Position numbers and translations under genes: made by a program. From contig NZ_JARKMY010000018.1 of assembly GCF_029360725.1 (NCBI RefSeq), forward strand, positions 62,001-126,000: a stretch of 64,000 nucleotides of DNA, given 5' to 3'. Position 1 is the first letter of the stretch. Each line of letters opens with the position of its first letter. The notes under the pieces are model-generated. The model was given only the letters and a program-made list of their open reading frames with translations. It was not told the origin of the DNA and made no database searches. Shown here in pieces: positions 43,155-53,076 of this stretch. The stretch is from Chryseolinea sp. H1M3-3 (GTDB taxonomy: Bacteria; Bacteroidota; Bacteroidia; Cytophagales; Cyclobacteriaceae).

Positions 43155-43237
43155 CCAACATTTATATTTTAAGTGATTTTTTATCCTTTTGATTACTTTT
43201 TTATTAAGTTTAATTACGCTCCTTTGAGGAAACAGTT

Positions 43238-43666
43238 ATGCCAAGACTAGTAGATAAGACGGTATTAATAGACGACAGTGATATCGATCTATTTATTCAG
43301 CGAAGATTTTTGGAAGTTTACGATTTCTCAAACGAGCTTTTGCTGTACAAATCTGCTGACGAAGCACTGAATTGGCTAAAAACAATAAATATTGATCAGG
43401 CACCAGACATAATCTTTCTGGATCTGAACATGCCTGAAGTCGATGGATTCTCTTTTCTAAAGAACTTTAAGGAACTTCCGGATTCCATCAGGTCCAAAAC
43501 TAAAATTGTTGTGCTAACAAGCTCAAACAGCGCAAAAGACCGTTCTCAGGCCTTTACTTATCCAAACGTTATACAGTTTATTACAAAACCACTGAAGCAA
43601 TCGGATATTGAGGATTTAAAAAAGCTTATTAACCATAACGAGTTTACTGGTCAAGCCAATCCTTGA
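43238..43666 (+). CDS. Stand-alone response regulator receiver
   Basis: 142 residues, receiver domain only (about 6-130). Acidic pocket IDDSD at 11-15, phospho-acceptor Asp62 in IFLDLNMPEVDG, Thr94 (VVLTSS) and Lys117 (ITKPLK): all key residues present. No output domain, so it probably passes a phosphate signal or binds a partner. Its 3' end overlaps the convergent LytTR regulator gene by 23 bp. Its kinase is not obvious; the neighbouring LytS-like kinase has its own regulator. Confidence 0.9.
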   Translation: MPRLVDKTVLIDDSDIDLFIQRRFLEVYDFSNELLLYKSADEALNWLKTINIDQAPDIIFLDLNMPEVDGFSFLKNFKELPDSIRSKTKIVVLTSSNSAKDRSQAFTYPNVIQFITKPLKQSDIEDLKKLINHNEFTGQANP

Positions 43667-44411
43667 ATTCCTGTACCCGTTCACGGGCTACGATAATATC
43701 CGCATCGTCTGATCCCTTAAGCACTAATTTGATACGACTGTTGGTGTGGCTTATCATATCCTGGATTGCACCAGGAGAAATAATATACTTTCTATTGATT
43801 CGAAAGAAATGAAGCGGGTCAAGCACATCCTCCAACTGGTCGAGGGTGATATCAAGAATGTGTTTGCGGCCATCTGCTACTTTCGCAAACGTGGTTTTTT
43901 CAAGGCTAAAGAAATACTGAATATCAGATACTTCTATTGATTTTAGATGCTCTCCAACCTTTATTACAAATCGTGTTTTGTGTTTACGGGTTAAAGTTTT
44001 TACGGCGTCACCAATACTGGCGAGAATTTGGTGAGAGAAGTTACTTTGACTGGTCAGGGAATTTAGCTTTCTAAACGCGGCTTCCAAATCGTCCTTGTCA
44101 ACTGGTTTCAAAATATAATCGATACTATTGACCTTAAAGGCTTTTAATGCATAAGCATCGTAGGCAGTTGTGAAAATAACCGGGCACTTCACATCGCATT
44201 GGTCGAAAATCTGAAAACTAATCCCATCGGCGAGTTGAATGTCCATAAAGATTAAGTCTGGCGTTGGGTTCTCTACGATCCACTGAACGGATTTTTTTAC
44301 CGAATCAATCTTCCCCAAAATCTTTACACCTGGAACAAGCTCTTCCATCAATTTTACCAACCGTTGGGCTGCATGAGGTTCATCTTCGATGATCAAAACG
44401 CCTTGTATCAT
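43644..44411 (-). CDS. LytTR-type response regulator
   Basis: 255 residues. Receiver (about 1-120: IIEDEPHAAQRLVKLM, Asp57 in LIFMDIQL, ILKPVDK) and LytTR DNA-binding domain (about 150-250: VIKVGEHLKSIEVSDIQYFFS, in part; HFFRINRKYIIS). It follows the histidine kinase gene with a 4-bp overlap (same strand), so they form a LytS/LytT-type pair. Likely targets are the nearby TonB receptor unit or its own operon; this is inference. Confidence 0.92.
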   Translation of the reverse strand: MIQGVLIIEDEPHAAQRLVKLMEELVPGVKILGKIDSVKKSVQWIVENPTPDLIFMDIQLADGISFQIFDQCDVKCPVIFTTAYDAYALKAFKVNSIDYILKPVDKDDLEAAFRKLNSLTSQSNFSHQILASIGDAVKTLTRKHKTRFVIKVGEHLKSIEVSDIQYFFSLEKTTFAKVADGRKHILDITLDQLEDVLDPLHFFRINRKYIISPGAIQDMISHTNSRIKLVLKGSDDADIIVARERVQEFKDWLDQ

Positions 44412-45421
44412 ATTGTTGTAGCAATGATCGGCAACTTTACCTTAAATTTTTCATTTTCAATGATCTCTACATTTTCGTCTGTAAGAAATTTATACCGTTT
44501 GCAAATGTTGTCCAACCCAACACCGGGCGAACTTTCAGTAATGATATTTTTTTTCCGGATATCATTTTCCACTACTATAAATTTCCCATCTGTATAAATG
44601 TTAATGCTCAGGGGATGCTCCTCGGAAATTTCGTTGTGTTTAATTGCATTTTCAACAAGCATCTGCAGTACCAGCGGAGGAATCATGCCCTCGCTCCCAT
44701 CCAACGTTAGCGTCAGTTTAAGTTTATCACCAAACCGTATCTGCTGAAGGAAAAGATATGAAGCTAAGAATCGTTTTTCTTCCGCTAACGTCACAATTTC
44801 TTTGTCACGCATATCTAATAAATAGCGATAAACATCTGACAACTGTTTAATAAACTTAGCAGCTTTGTCCTGGTCTTCGTAAACCAAGTTCGTTAGTACA
44901 TTGAACGAATTAAATAAAAAATGCGGATTCACTTGATTTCTCAAACTTTCAAATTTGGCAAGCGTGCTTTCTCGTTTAAATTTCTCGGCGTCGATTGCTG
45001 TTTGTCGCCAATTGAACAGAAACGAACGGCTGGTTAATAAAACGGTTATCACCAACGTGATGCCTATACCGATAAAGATCGTTTCTGTAACTGAGCCGAT
45101 ATTTATATCAAAAACCCATTGAGCGGTAGTTGTGAGCAGATAGATTGCAATGACTGTATACAGCAGAATCACAACGAACCCGACGATCACTCGCTGAACG
45201 GGGTGTGTAGTCCATTTAATGCGTTCATCCAGGTATTCGCATAAGTATTCAGTGCCAAACCACATTAACATCCAACTGCTGATGGTAAGCGCGGAAACTG
45301 ACGAAAAATAATGAAATGAGGTAAGACAAGTTCTGCATGTAATTAACGTCATGGCTAGGCCGCCAACCACCAGCCAAGGAATTATACGGACTCGCTTTCT
45401 TAAGTATTCACCTATCGACAT
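44408..45421 (-). CDS. LytS-like sensor histidine kinase
   Basis: 337 residues. Four membrane helices (about 15-33, 40-58, 75-95, 112-133), a short linker, then the His_kinase family core with the phospho-acceptor in NQVNPHFLFNSFNVL and a degenerate ATPase (LVENAIKHNEIS; SPGVGLDNICKRY). Such kinases respond to envelope or extracellular cues and act with LytTR regulators, whose gene overlaps by four bases. The promoter side, 245 bp before the next gene, includes a long hairpin. Confidence 0.92.
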   Translation of the reverse strand: MSIGEYLRKRVRIIPWLVVGGLAMTLITCRTCLTSFHYFSSVSALTISSWMLMWFGTEYLCEYLDERIKWTTHPVQRVIVGFVVILLYTVIAIYLLTTTAQWVFDINIGSVTETIFIGIGITLVITVLLTSRSFLFNWRQTAIDAEKFKRESTLAKFESLRNQVNPHFLFNSFNVLTNLVYEDQDKAAKFIKQLSDVYRYLLDMRDKEIVTLAEEKRFLASYLFLQQIRFGDKLKLTLTLDGSEGMIPPLVLQMLVENAIKHNEISEEHPLSINIYTDGKFIVVENDIRKKNIITESSPGVGLDNICKRYKFLTDENVEIIENEKFKVKLPIIATTI

Positions 45422-45614
45422 GATAAAATGATTTCGATTTCCTTGTTCTTTTGATCTTTGCCCAGGTCTGGCATATTTATCATTGTAAAAAAGATTGACG
45501 CCATTCTAAAAATACAAATACAGAAGCCATTATAGGTACGCCTCAGCTTAAACTTTCTTGAAGCGCCGGCGAACGAAGTGCAATGAAAAGTATCAGCGCG
45601 CGATGCAAAATATA

Positions 45615-45659
45615 GAGCTGCGTTTTACAGGTTAAAACCGAACCTATAACACGCAGCTC
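45615..45659 (-). terminator. Long two-tier hairpin after the TPR-like gene
   Basis: GAGCTGCGT / ACGCAGCTC outer stem and AGGTT / AACCT inner stem, with small symmetric internal loops. On the minus strand it is followed by a weak T-rich stretch. It lies 8 bp after the gene at 45667 and before the kinase gene, so it is a terminator or an mRNA stability element. Confidence 0.5.
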
Positions 45660-45666
45660 CTGTAAC

Positions 45667-46317
45667 TCAATCTTTACACTGCAATTTCATTTTTTCGGCC
45701 ATCGCCTTGCCCCATTGTGGCGCAAAGGGGTTATCTGATTTGAATGTAGTAAATTTTTGTAGCGCTGATTCATTTGTTGCGCAAGCTTCCTTTGTGGATG
45801 ATCCAAAAAACTGAGCGGTTCCATACTCCATTTGGGCCATCAATGCCAATGCGCGGGGATTTTCGCTATCTATTGAAAGTGCTTGACTGAAATTTTGCAT
45901 TGCAAGGCTTGAGTATTGCTGACCTCTAGACGCCGGATCCACTGATAACCGGATCATGTGTACAAATCCTTCCAAAGCGGTTATCTCGACATCTTTTGCT
46001 TTTATCTTCTTAGCTGCCTCGATAGCCTTCAAAGCCTGGTCAAGATAAAGATCTTTCTTTGAAGCCGATTGCTCGACATTCGCCAACATAATATATCCGA
46101 ACCCAGCATAGTAGTAAGGCTCCCATTTTATTTTTTCCGTAGCTCCAATTCTTTCAAACGAATTCACAGCCGACTGCAACTCCGATATGGATTGAGAGCT
46201 ATAAACCGTCTGAATATTTTTAGCCATAGCTTCGGCGTACTTATTGTCAACGATAAACGATGGGTTCATGAAACTAAACCACGCTTGCAGGAGGAAGAAG
46301 ATAGATAATGTTTTCAT
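45667..46317 (-). CDS. Exported helical-repeat (TPR-like) protein
   Basis: 216 residues. Signal peptide about 1-20 is less typical (SFMNPSF). The mature protein is helical with TPR-like pairs: YYYAGFGYIMLANVEQ, YLDQALKAIEAAKKIKAKD and NFSQALSIDSENPRALALMAQ. No catalytic motif. It lies 42 bp after the TonB receptor and before the LytS/LytT pair, an arrangement that suggests a periplasmic helper. Function unknown. Confidence 0.85.
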   Translation of the reverse strand: MKTLSIFFLLQAWFSFMNPSFIVDNKYAEAMAKNIQTVYSSQSISELQSAVNSFERIGATEKIKWEPYYYAGFGYIMLANVEQSASKKDLYLDQALKAIEAAKKIKAKDVEITALEGFVHMIRLSVDPASRGQQYSSLAMQNFSQALSIDSENPRALALMAQMEYGTAQFFGSSTKEACATNESALQKFTTFKSDNPFAPQWGKAMAEKMKLQCKD

Positions 46318-46359
46318 AGTTTTGTTTGTTTAATGTTTTAATTGTTTTGTTATTATTCG

Positions 46360-48510
46360 TTACAATTCAGGTAGTTGGTTTACTGACTTGTCCTTTGAGA
46401 GTGTTATAAAAATTCCGAGGAAAAGAAAGCGAGGTGCAGGTTGCCGGATGGCCCGGCCGTTGAAGTGACCATCTTCACTTGGAACAGTGCTATACTCGTA
46501 ACCAAAAATATTGTCTCTACCGAGAACATTGGTGCAAGAGAAATAAACAATGACTGTCGGAAAAGGCAAGTAACTCCAGTTAAAACTTAAATCTGCGTAA
46601 TTCGGGGTTCGTAACGAGTTAAATCCAGAGACATTTGGGTCATTGTATGGCCTCCCAGATGTAAAGGAATACGTAAATCCCAATTGGCTTTTAATCTTCT
46701 GTACAAAATATTTTGCAACAATAGATGCATTGTGTTTTGATGCAAACCCTGGAGTTGCGCGGGATGGAAAATCCAGGTAATAACGTTTTGTATCGAGGTA
46801 TGAGTAAGTTATCCAATAATCCAGGTTATTGACAGATCCATTGTCGCGCCAAAATAGTTCTATTCCTTTTGCGTCGCCACCTCCGAGATTGCTTAAGTTT
46901 GTCGGATCCCCATCCAAAAACTTGATTAACTGCGTATACTTTTTATAATAGGTTTCAATCCTGAACGTCTTGTTGTTTTTTATATGTTGATAATTAAGAA
47001 TATAATGAGTTGCTCGCTCGGGATTAAGCGTATGATCCTGCATTAAATGTTCGTTCCGGGGGCTTTGTCTGAATTTTCCATAGGCTATGGAGATTTGCCC
47101 ACCAGAAACGATCTTATATGCCATGGAAAGGCGAGGATCAACGCTCAATTTTTGTAGCAGGTTGTTGTGCTCCATTCTGGCACCTGTGCGAACAACAAAA
47201 CGATTACTTGCAAACACATCAGCCTCGGCAAAAATTGATGTAATGTACTCTTCAAAACCAGCGACGATGGCTTGGGGTGTTTTCGGATCGACGGATTGGT
47301 TAAAGGATCTTGCAATAATCTCTGCACCTGTTTTTAATTCAACATGATCAGAAAGTGAGCCTTCCAATACGGTCTTGAGATGAAGTCCCTTTTCTACCTC
47401 ATCAAAAGTTTCGGTTTCAGTTTGTCTCTTGTTTTGAAGATATGTGTATGAAAATCCTCCTCTAACAGACCATGCGGTGTTCAAAGCATTTTTGTAAAAG
47501 CCATTCAGGTATCGGTAATTATTCGTTAAATCAAAAAGCTCTTTTTCAGCGTTGTCATCGATATCATGATTATACAATGAGAAATTTGAGTGATTGAAAT
47601 TTCCATAAAATTTCAATACACCACTCTTCCCAACGGTATGTCTGAATGCAGAACTTCCTTCCAATGAAACCGGGGCATTTTTCCAATCAATTTCCTGACG
47701 AATCATTCCTACATACGGCCTAAGATTCGTGTATTGAATTTTTCCTGCGAGCGAGCCCCGATCCCAAGATTGAGTATGCCCTACGTCTCCACCCACAGAA
47801 AGAATCCCGAAATCTGTCCGAGTTCGTTCGGATTTATCTTTCGAATCCAAGACCAGAGCAGAAGACAATGCCTGGCCGTATTCTGATGAATAGCCGCCAG
47901 TGCTGAAACTCATGCCTTTAAACATAAACGGAAGAAATCTTCCTCTTGACGGGGTATTGGGTGCCGCAGGTCCGTAGGCGTCAAGCACCACCAAACCATC
48001 AATGAAGGTGCGCGTTTCGTTTCCGTCTCCACCCCGCACAAATAACCTTCCGCTCTCTCCAACTTTTTGGGTTCCCGGAAGTGTGTTAAGCGCGCCAGCT
48101 ATATCCGCAGTTGCCCCAGCCGTTGTAGCGATGTCAAGTGCGCGGAAAATTGTACGCCTGGATTCATCACTTGCAGTAAAACCGCCAGCAGTTATTGTCA
48201 CTGCTTGCAATTCATTAATTTCTTCTTCAAGAATAATTTCAAGTTGAAAATCCTGGTCAGCAATCGTGACGTTTTGTCGATAGGGTTTAAAACCCACAAA
48301 CGTCGCATGCAAGGTTCTCACGCCTTTTTCGGTGGTTAAAAATTCGAACCTCCCTTGATCATCTGTGCTTGTACCATCATAGGTATCAACCAGAAAAACA
48401 TTTACGCCGGGCAAAGCTTCCCTGTCAGCATTTAAAATTACCCCCGTTAATTTCACCTGGCCATATGCCTGAACACACAGCAGTACAAAAACGAACAATG
48501 ACGCTTTCAT
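46360..48510 (-). CDS. TonB-dependent receptor
   Basis: 716 residues from the ATG at 48510 (MKASLFVF, a proper signal peptide); an in-frame ATG at 48534 would add eight residues. Carboxypeptidase-like domain (about 20-105, VKLTGVILNADREALPGVNV), plug (about 110-220: LNTLPGTQKVGESGRLFVRGGDGNETRTFIDG, in part RLFVRGGDGNE) and barrel up to a non-aromatic tail. It lacks a SusD or DUF4249 partner but is followed by a TPR-like exported protein and a two-component pair. Ligand unknown. Confidence 0.92.
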   Translation of the reverse strand: MKASLFVFVLLCVQAYGQVKLTGVILNADREALPGVNVFLVDTYDGTSTDDQGRFEFLTTEKGVRTLHATFVGFKPYRQNVTIADQDFQLEIILEEEINELQAVTITAGGFTASDESRRTIFRALDIATTAGATADIAGALNTLPGTQKVGESGRLFVRGGDGNETRTFIDGLVVLDAYGPAAPNTPSRGRFLPFMFKGMSFSTGGYSSEYGQALSSALVLDSKDKSERTRTDFGILSVGGDVGHTQSWDRGSLAGKIQYTNLRPYVGMIRQEIDWKNAPVSLEGSSAFRHTVGKSGVLKFYGNFNHSNFSLYNHDIDDNAEKELFDLTNNYRYLNGFYKNALNTAWSVRGGFSYTYLQNKRQTETETFDEVEKGLHLKTVLEGSLSDHVELKTGAEIIARSFNQSVDPKTPQAIVAGFEEYITSIFAEADVFASNRFVVRTGARMEHNNLLQKLSVDPRLSMAYKIVSGGQISIAYGKFRQSPRNEHLMQDHTLNPERATHYILNYQHIKNNKTFRIETYYKKYTQLIKFLDGDPTNLSNLGGGDAKGIELFWRDNGSVNNLDYWITYSYLDTKRYYLDFPSRATPGFASKHNASIVAKYFVQKIKSQLGFTYSFTSGRPYNDPNVSGFNSLRTPNYADLSFNWSYLPFPTVIVYFSCTNVLGRDNIFGYEYSTVPSEDGHFNGRAIRQPAPRFLFLGIFITLSKDKSVNQLPEL

Positions 48511-48672
48511 CTTTAAATTCTTTGGTCTTATCACGATAAAGGTGGGCTACAAAGCTTTCGTTTCTAAAAATGAGTTACTGAAGTGTTCAGGCGACTGGAT
48601 GAGTTGTCGAAAACCCACACGCTAATTTTTGCAGAAGGCACTGAATCCTGAAAAAAAGATGCATTAGATTGT

Positions 48673-48680
48673 TATTTTTG
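48673..48680 (+). promoter_or_regulatory. Candidate -7 element of leuS
   Basis: TATTTTTG fits TAnnTTTG exactly, 38 bp before the leuS ATG. No TTG at the standard -33 distance was found. Confidence 0.45.
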
Positions 48681-48718
48681 CAGGCTTATTTGACGAAGCA
48701 TCAATTAAATAATCCAAT

Positions 48719-51526
48719 ATGGCCGAATACAGTAAAGAGGAGATCAAGCGTATTGAAGACAAGTGGAGAAATGAATGGCAGCGACGTGGCGTTTATCGGG
48801 TTGAAAATCAATCCAATAAACCGAAATTCTATGTCCTGGACATGTTCCCATATCCCTCTGGCGCAGGGCTCCACGTCGGCCATCCGCTCGGCTATATTGC
48901 ATCTGATATTGTTGCCCGCTTTAAAAGATTGAAGGGTTATAACGTGCTTCACCCGATGGGCTTTGATGCCTTTGGCCTGCCTGCCGAGCAATATGCTATT
49001 GACAAGGGAATTCATCCTGCAGTATCAACGGCACAAAATATTCACAATTTCAAAAATCAACTTTCTAAAATCGGATTCAGCTACGATTGGAGCAGAGAGG
49101 TTCAAACTTGTGATCCGAAATACTATAAATGGACCCAATGGATCTTTCTTCAAATTTTTGACAGCTGGTTCAATAGAAAAAAATCCAAAGCCGAACGCAT
49201 CAGCGAATTGATTAAGATCTTTGAAAGTGAAGGAAATGCAAACCATCCCTTTCCGAATCCAAAGTATCTGGTTGCGGATTCAAATAAAGAAACCTTCACT
49301 TCGAGTGAGTGGAAAGGGTTCGACGAAAAATCGAAGCAGGAAATTTTAATGCAATACCGGTTGGCCTATCTGGCGTACACCGATGTAAACTGGTGTGAGG
49401 CATTGGGTACTGTGTTAGCCAACGATGAAGTTATCAACGGCGTCAGTTATCGTGGCGGGTTCCCTGTGATAAGGAAACAAATGCGTCAATGGAGTCTTCG
49501 CATTACCGAATATGCAGAACGTTTATTGAGTGGCCTGGATGAAGTAGATTTCAGTGATTCGATGAAAGAAATTCAGCGCAACTGGATTGGCAAAAGCGTG
49601 GGCGCAAGGATCGCATTTGAGGTTAAATCCGAAAAAGGTGGAAGTAAAAATCTTATTGTGTTCACGACGCGTCCGGACACAATCTTTGGTGTTGATTTCA
49701 TGGTGCTTGCACCCGAGCATGAATTGGTCAAAGAAATCACCAGTCAGAGTCAAGCCGGCGAAATCGAAAAATATTTGAAGTATGTTGAAAGCCGGTCGGA
49801 GATCGACCGTATGGCAGAAGTCAAAAAAATAACGGGAGCGTTCACTGGCGCTTATGCTGTTAATCCTTTTAACGGTAGACAAATTCCTGTCTGGATCAGT
49901 GAATATGTGCTGGCTGGTTATGGAACTGGAGCAATCATGGCCGTTCCTTGTGGCGATGAGCGTGATCATAAGTTTGCCAAGCATTTCAATTTACCCATCA
50001 CCAACATTATTGGTCGTCACTACAATGGGGAAGAAGCAAATCCTACGAAAGACGCTGTCCTGGAAAATTCAGATTTCTTGAACGGAATTGTCATGCACAA
50101 AGCCATAGATGTTGTGGTAGCAAAACTGGAGGAGAGCGGAATTGGTAAACGCCAGGTGAACTACAAGATGCGCGATGCTGGCTGGAGTCGCCAGCGTTAT
50201 TGGGGTGAACCTTTCCCAATCGTATATCACGACGACATACCGTACCCAATGAAAGAAAGCGAACTGCCGTTAGAACTTCCAGAATCAAATAACTTCAAAT
50301 CTTCAGGGACAGGCGAAGGACCTTTAGCAAATCTGAAAGACTGGGTTTCCTTTGAGCCGGGAAAAAGGCGAGATACCAACACCATGCCTACACACGCTGG
50401 CGCTGCGTGGTATTTTCTACGTTATGCCGATCCACAAAACGATAAAGAATTTGCTGGTAAAAAAGCATTGGATTACTGGAACCAAGTGGATGTGTACATT
50501 GGCGGTTCAGAACATGCAGTCGCTCACTTATTATACTCCAGGTTATGGGTGAAAATTTTACATGACCTGGGTTATCTGAACTTTGATGAACCATTTAAGA
50601 AACTAATTAATCAGGGAAAGATCACTGGTGATTCACGATTTGTTTATCGCATTCGCGGAACCAATAAATTCGTATCGGCAGGTTTGAAAAATGAATATGA
50701 AACGGACCCGCTGCATGTCGATGTGACCATGGTTACCGGGTTGGAATTAGACACAGCGGTATTCAAGCATTGGAAACCTGATTTTAACAATGCTGAGTTT
50801 ATTTTAGAAAACGGAAAATACATCTGTGGCGCTGCGATTGAAAAGATGAGCAAATCATATTTCAACGTCGTAAATCCGGATGACATCGTGGAAAACTACG
50901 GTGCGGATACACTACGGATGTACGAAATGTTTCTGGGGCCTTTGGAAGTCTCCAAACCCTGGAATACCAATGGCATCGATGGTGTGTTTAAGTTTTTAAG
51001 AAGGATCTGGAATCTCTTTCACAATCAACAAGGAGATTTTGTTGTGTCTGAAGATAAACCCACACCAGCTGAACTGAAAGTCCTTCATAAAGCTTTAAAA
51101 AAAGTTGAATATGACATCGAGCATTTTTCATTCAACACTACCGTGAGTGAATTTATGATTTGCAGCAATGAACTTAGTTCGATGAAGTGCAACAAACGCG
51201 CGATATTAGAGCCACTGATCATTGCGCTTGCTCCGTATGCACCGCACATCACGGAAGAGCTTTGGGAAAAACTTGGCTATACCGACACAATCTTTAACGC
51301 TGCTTTCCCTCAGTACAAAGAAGAATATTTAACCGAGAGTTCTTTTGAATACCCGATTTCCATCAATGGTAAGGTGAGAGCGAAAATGAACTTTGCACTC
51401 GATATGCCAAAGGAAGATGTTGAAAAACTGGTAATAGCTTCTGAGGTAGTTCAAAAATGGACCGAGGGAAAGCCGCCAAAGAAGGTTATTGTTGTGCCCG
51501 GAAGAATTGTAAATGTCGTTGTATAA
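48719..51526 (+). CDS. leuS: Leucyl-tRNA synthetase
   Basis: 935 residues, class I. HIGH-type motif GLHVGHPLGY (about 43-52), editing (CP1) domain about 230-440, KMSKS as AAIEKMSKSYFNVV near residue 707, and the C-terminal anticodon-binding part. Stand-alone gene. Its length is at the upper end for bacteria, in keeping with Bacteroidota LeuRS insertions in the zinc/CP1 regions. Nothing abnormal is seen in the motifs. Confidence 0.97.
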   Translation: MAEYSKEEIKRIEDKWRNEWQRRGVYRVENQSNKPKFYVLDMFPYPSGAGLHVGHPLGYIASDIVARFKRLKGYNVLHPMGFDAFGLPAEQYAIDKGIHPAVSTAQNIHNFKNQLSKIGFSYDWSREVQTCDPKYYKWTQWIFLQIFDSWFNRKKSKAERISELIKIFESEGNANHPFPNPKYLVADSNKETFTSSEWKGFDEKSKQEILMQYRLAYLAYTDVNWCEALGTVLANDEVINGVSYRGGFPVIRKQMRQWSLRITEYAERLLSGLDEVDFSDSMKEIQRNWIGKSVGARIAFEVKSEKGGSKNLIVFTTRPDTIFGVDFMVLAPEHELVKEITSQSQAGEIEKYLKYVESRSEIDRMAEVKKITGAFTGAYAVNPFNGRQIPVWISEYVLAGYGTGAIMAVPCGDERDHKFAKHFNLPITNIIGRHYNGEEANPTKDAVLENSDFLNGIVMHKAIDVVVAKLEESGIGKRQVNYKMRDAGWSRQRYWGEPFPIVYHDDIPYPMKESELPLELPESNNFKSSGTGEGPLANLKDWVSFEPGKRRDTNTMPTHAGAAWYFLRYADPQNDKEFAGKKALDYWNQVDVYIGGSEHAVAHLLYSRLWVKILHDLGYLNFDEPFKKLINQGKITGDSRFVYRIRGTNKFVSAGLKNEYETDPLHVDVTMVTGLELDTAVFKHWKPDFNNAEFILENGKYICGAAIEKMSKSYFNVVNPDDIVENYGADTLRMYEMFLGPLEVSKPWNTNGIDGVFKFLRRIWNLFHNQQGDFVVSEDKPTPAELKVLHKALKKVEYDIEHFSFNTTVSEFMICSNELSSMKCNKRAILEPLIIALAPYAPHITEELWEKLGYTDTIFNAAFPQYKEEYLTESSFEYPISINGKVRAKMNFALDMPKEDVEKLVIASEVVQKWTEGKPPKKVIVVPGRIVNVVV

Positions 51527-51686
51527 GACTGACTGAAATAAGTCCAATATGGACCGAAAGTTGCGTGACGTAAGTCTGACAAGCTCGTTTTTGTAACCTT
51601 GAATATCTTTTTCCTGTTTTTTTAAAAATGGAAGAAATCCGCATACATAACATTCATTACCTTAGCAATCTTTTGAACTTTTTATC

Positions 51687-52688
51687 ATGCTGAATTCTAA
51701 AATTGTCGGGCTAGGACATCATGTCCCTGAAAAGGTAATCACCAATGAATACCTGTCTACAAAAATGGATACAAACAATGCATGGATCATTGAACGCACA
51801 GGTATTGAACAGCGCCGGTGGATGGATCCTGCGAAAGACACCGTTGCAAATATGGCTGCGAAAGCGACAAGAATGGCGTTGGAGCGCGCAAAGCTTACAG
51901 AGAAGGATATCGATTTTATTGTTTTTGCCACCATTACGCCTGACTACTTTTTTCCGGGCTCCGGTGTATTGCTGCAGCGGGAGTTAGGTCTCGACGGATC
52001 TATCGCAGCGCTTGACATTCGGAACGCCTGTTCAGGTTTCATCTATGCTTTGTCGGTGGCCGACCAGTTTATAAAAACAGGAAAGTATAAAACGGTGCTT
52101 GTGATCGGGGCTGAGATCCAATCCACCGCGTTGGATGTAACAACACGCGGAAGAAATACCGCAGTTATTTTTGGCGATGGCGCAGGCGCTGCACTGCTTC
52201 AGGCAACAGATAAACCTGGCATACTATCCACCCATCTGCATTCGGATGGCCGTTTTGCAGAAGAGCTTTATGTAAAAGATCCGGGCAGTAGCAGGCCCCA
52301 GGAAGAAAGACAACCTGAACAAATTCTGGACACTTCAACTTACAAAGTTGTGATGAATGGAAACCAAGTGTTTAAACATGCAGTGGTCCGGTTTATGGAA
52401 GTTATACAGGAAGCCCTCGATGCCAACGCACTTAAAACCGAGGACATTTCCCTGCTCGTCCCCCATCAAGCCAATCTCAGAATCAGTCAGTATATTCAGG
52501 AAAAGCTTGGCCTGTCCAACGCACAGGTTTATAATAACATTATGCGGTATGGAAATACGACTGCAGCCTCGATACCCATTGCATTAAGTGAAGCATGGGC
52601 TGAAGGTAAAATCAAAGAAAATGATTTAATTTGTTTAGCCGCCTTTGGCAGCGGGTTCACCTGGGCCTCTGCGTTAATCCGGTGGTGA
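51687..52688 (+). CDS. fabH: 3-oxoacyl-ACP synthase III
   Basis: 333 residues. The FabH triad is intact: Cys115 (RNACSGFIYAL), His260 (VPHQANLRI) and Asn290 (YGNTTAASIP). It starts fatty-acid chains from an acyl-CoA and malonyl-ACP. The insertion KDPGSSRPQEERQPEQ near 197-212 is a flexible loop. Not followed by plsX/rpmF neighbours, so this may be a second or lineage-specific KAS III copy; a specialised role cannot be excluded. Confidence 0.93.
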   Translation: MLNSKIVGLGHHVPEKVITNEYLSTKMDTNNAWIIERTGIEQRRWMDPAKDTVANMAAKATRMALERAKLTEKDIDFIVFATITPDYFFPGSGVLLQRELGLDGSIAALDIRNACSGFIYALSVADQFIKTGKYKTVLVIGAEIQSTALDVTTRGRNTAVIFGDGAGAALLQATDKPGILSTHLHSDGRFAEELYVKDPGSSRPQEERQPEQILDTSTYKVVMNGNQVFKHAVVRFMEVIQEALDANALKTEDISLLVPHQANLRISQYIQEKLGLSNAQVYNNIMRYGNTTAASIPIALSEAWAEGKIKENDLICLAAFGSGFTWASALIRW

Positions 52689-52765
52689 TTATATAGTTTA
52701 AAGTTCTATCGGGTAAAAATGCGTGCAACTCGAAACTTCAAACGCAAACCTGTAACCTTTAACCA

Positions 52766-52990
52766 ATGAAGACCCCATCTTACAACCCGAGCACATTAGA
52801 AGTCCATTTTGCAAATGCACTGTCCACGCTTCAGAAAGAATTAGAAAAACATATCGAGAATAATAAAATTATCCACGTTGAAAGCCATGTAAAGCGCGAT
52901 AATCCGATGGTAAGATTTAGCCTGCTTGATGATGATGGTGACCCTCATGAAATCGTTGTGCGCATCATTCAGGTGCCCGACAAATTTTAA
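52766..52990 (+). CDS. Small soluble protein of unknown function
   Basis: 74 residues, no signal or membrane segment. A helical first half (NALSTLQKELEKHIENNK) and a strand-rich second half ending in a DDDGDPHEIVVRIIQVPD element. The acidic loop could bind a cation. Coding character and the clear ATG support a real gene; 77 bp after fabH. No family recognised. Confidence 0.7.
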   Translation: MKTPSYNPSTLEVHFANALSTLQKELEKHIENNKIIHVESHVKRDNPMVRFSLLDDDGDPHEIVVRIIQVPDKF

Positions 52991-53076
52991 GCGGTAGATT
53001 TATTCAAATGGTATTCATCCAACTGGTATTTTTAATACTTTCGTTCAATACCTAATCCTAAACCAACCTACTATTC

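Noticed and set aside
43644-43666. Frameshift or assembly error at the overlap of the two regulator genes
   Set aside because: Both C-termini are complete and of normal length, so the overlap appears real.
49523-49984. 153-residue minus frame inside leuS
   Set aside because: Antisense to the editing domain of leucyl-tRNA synthetase.
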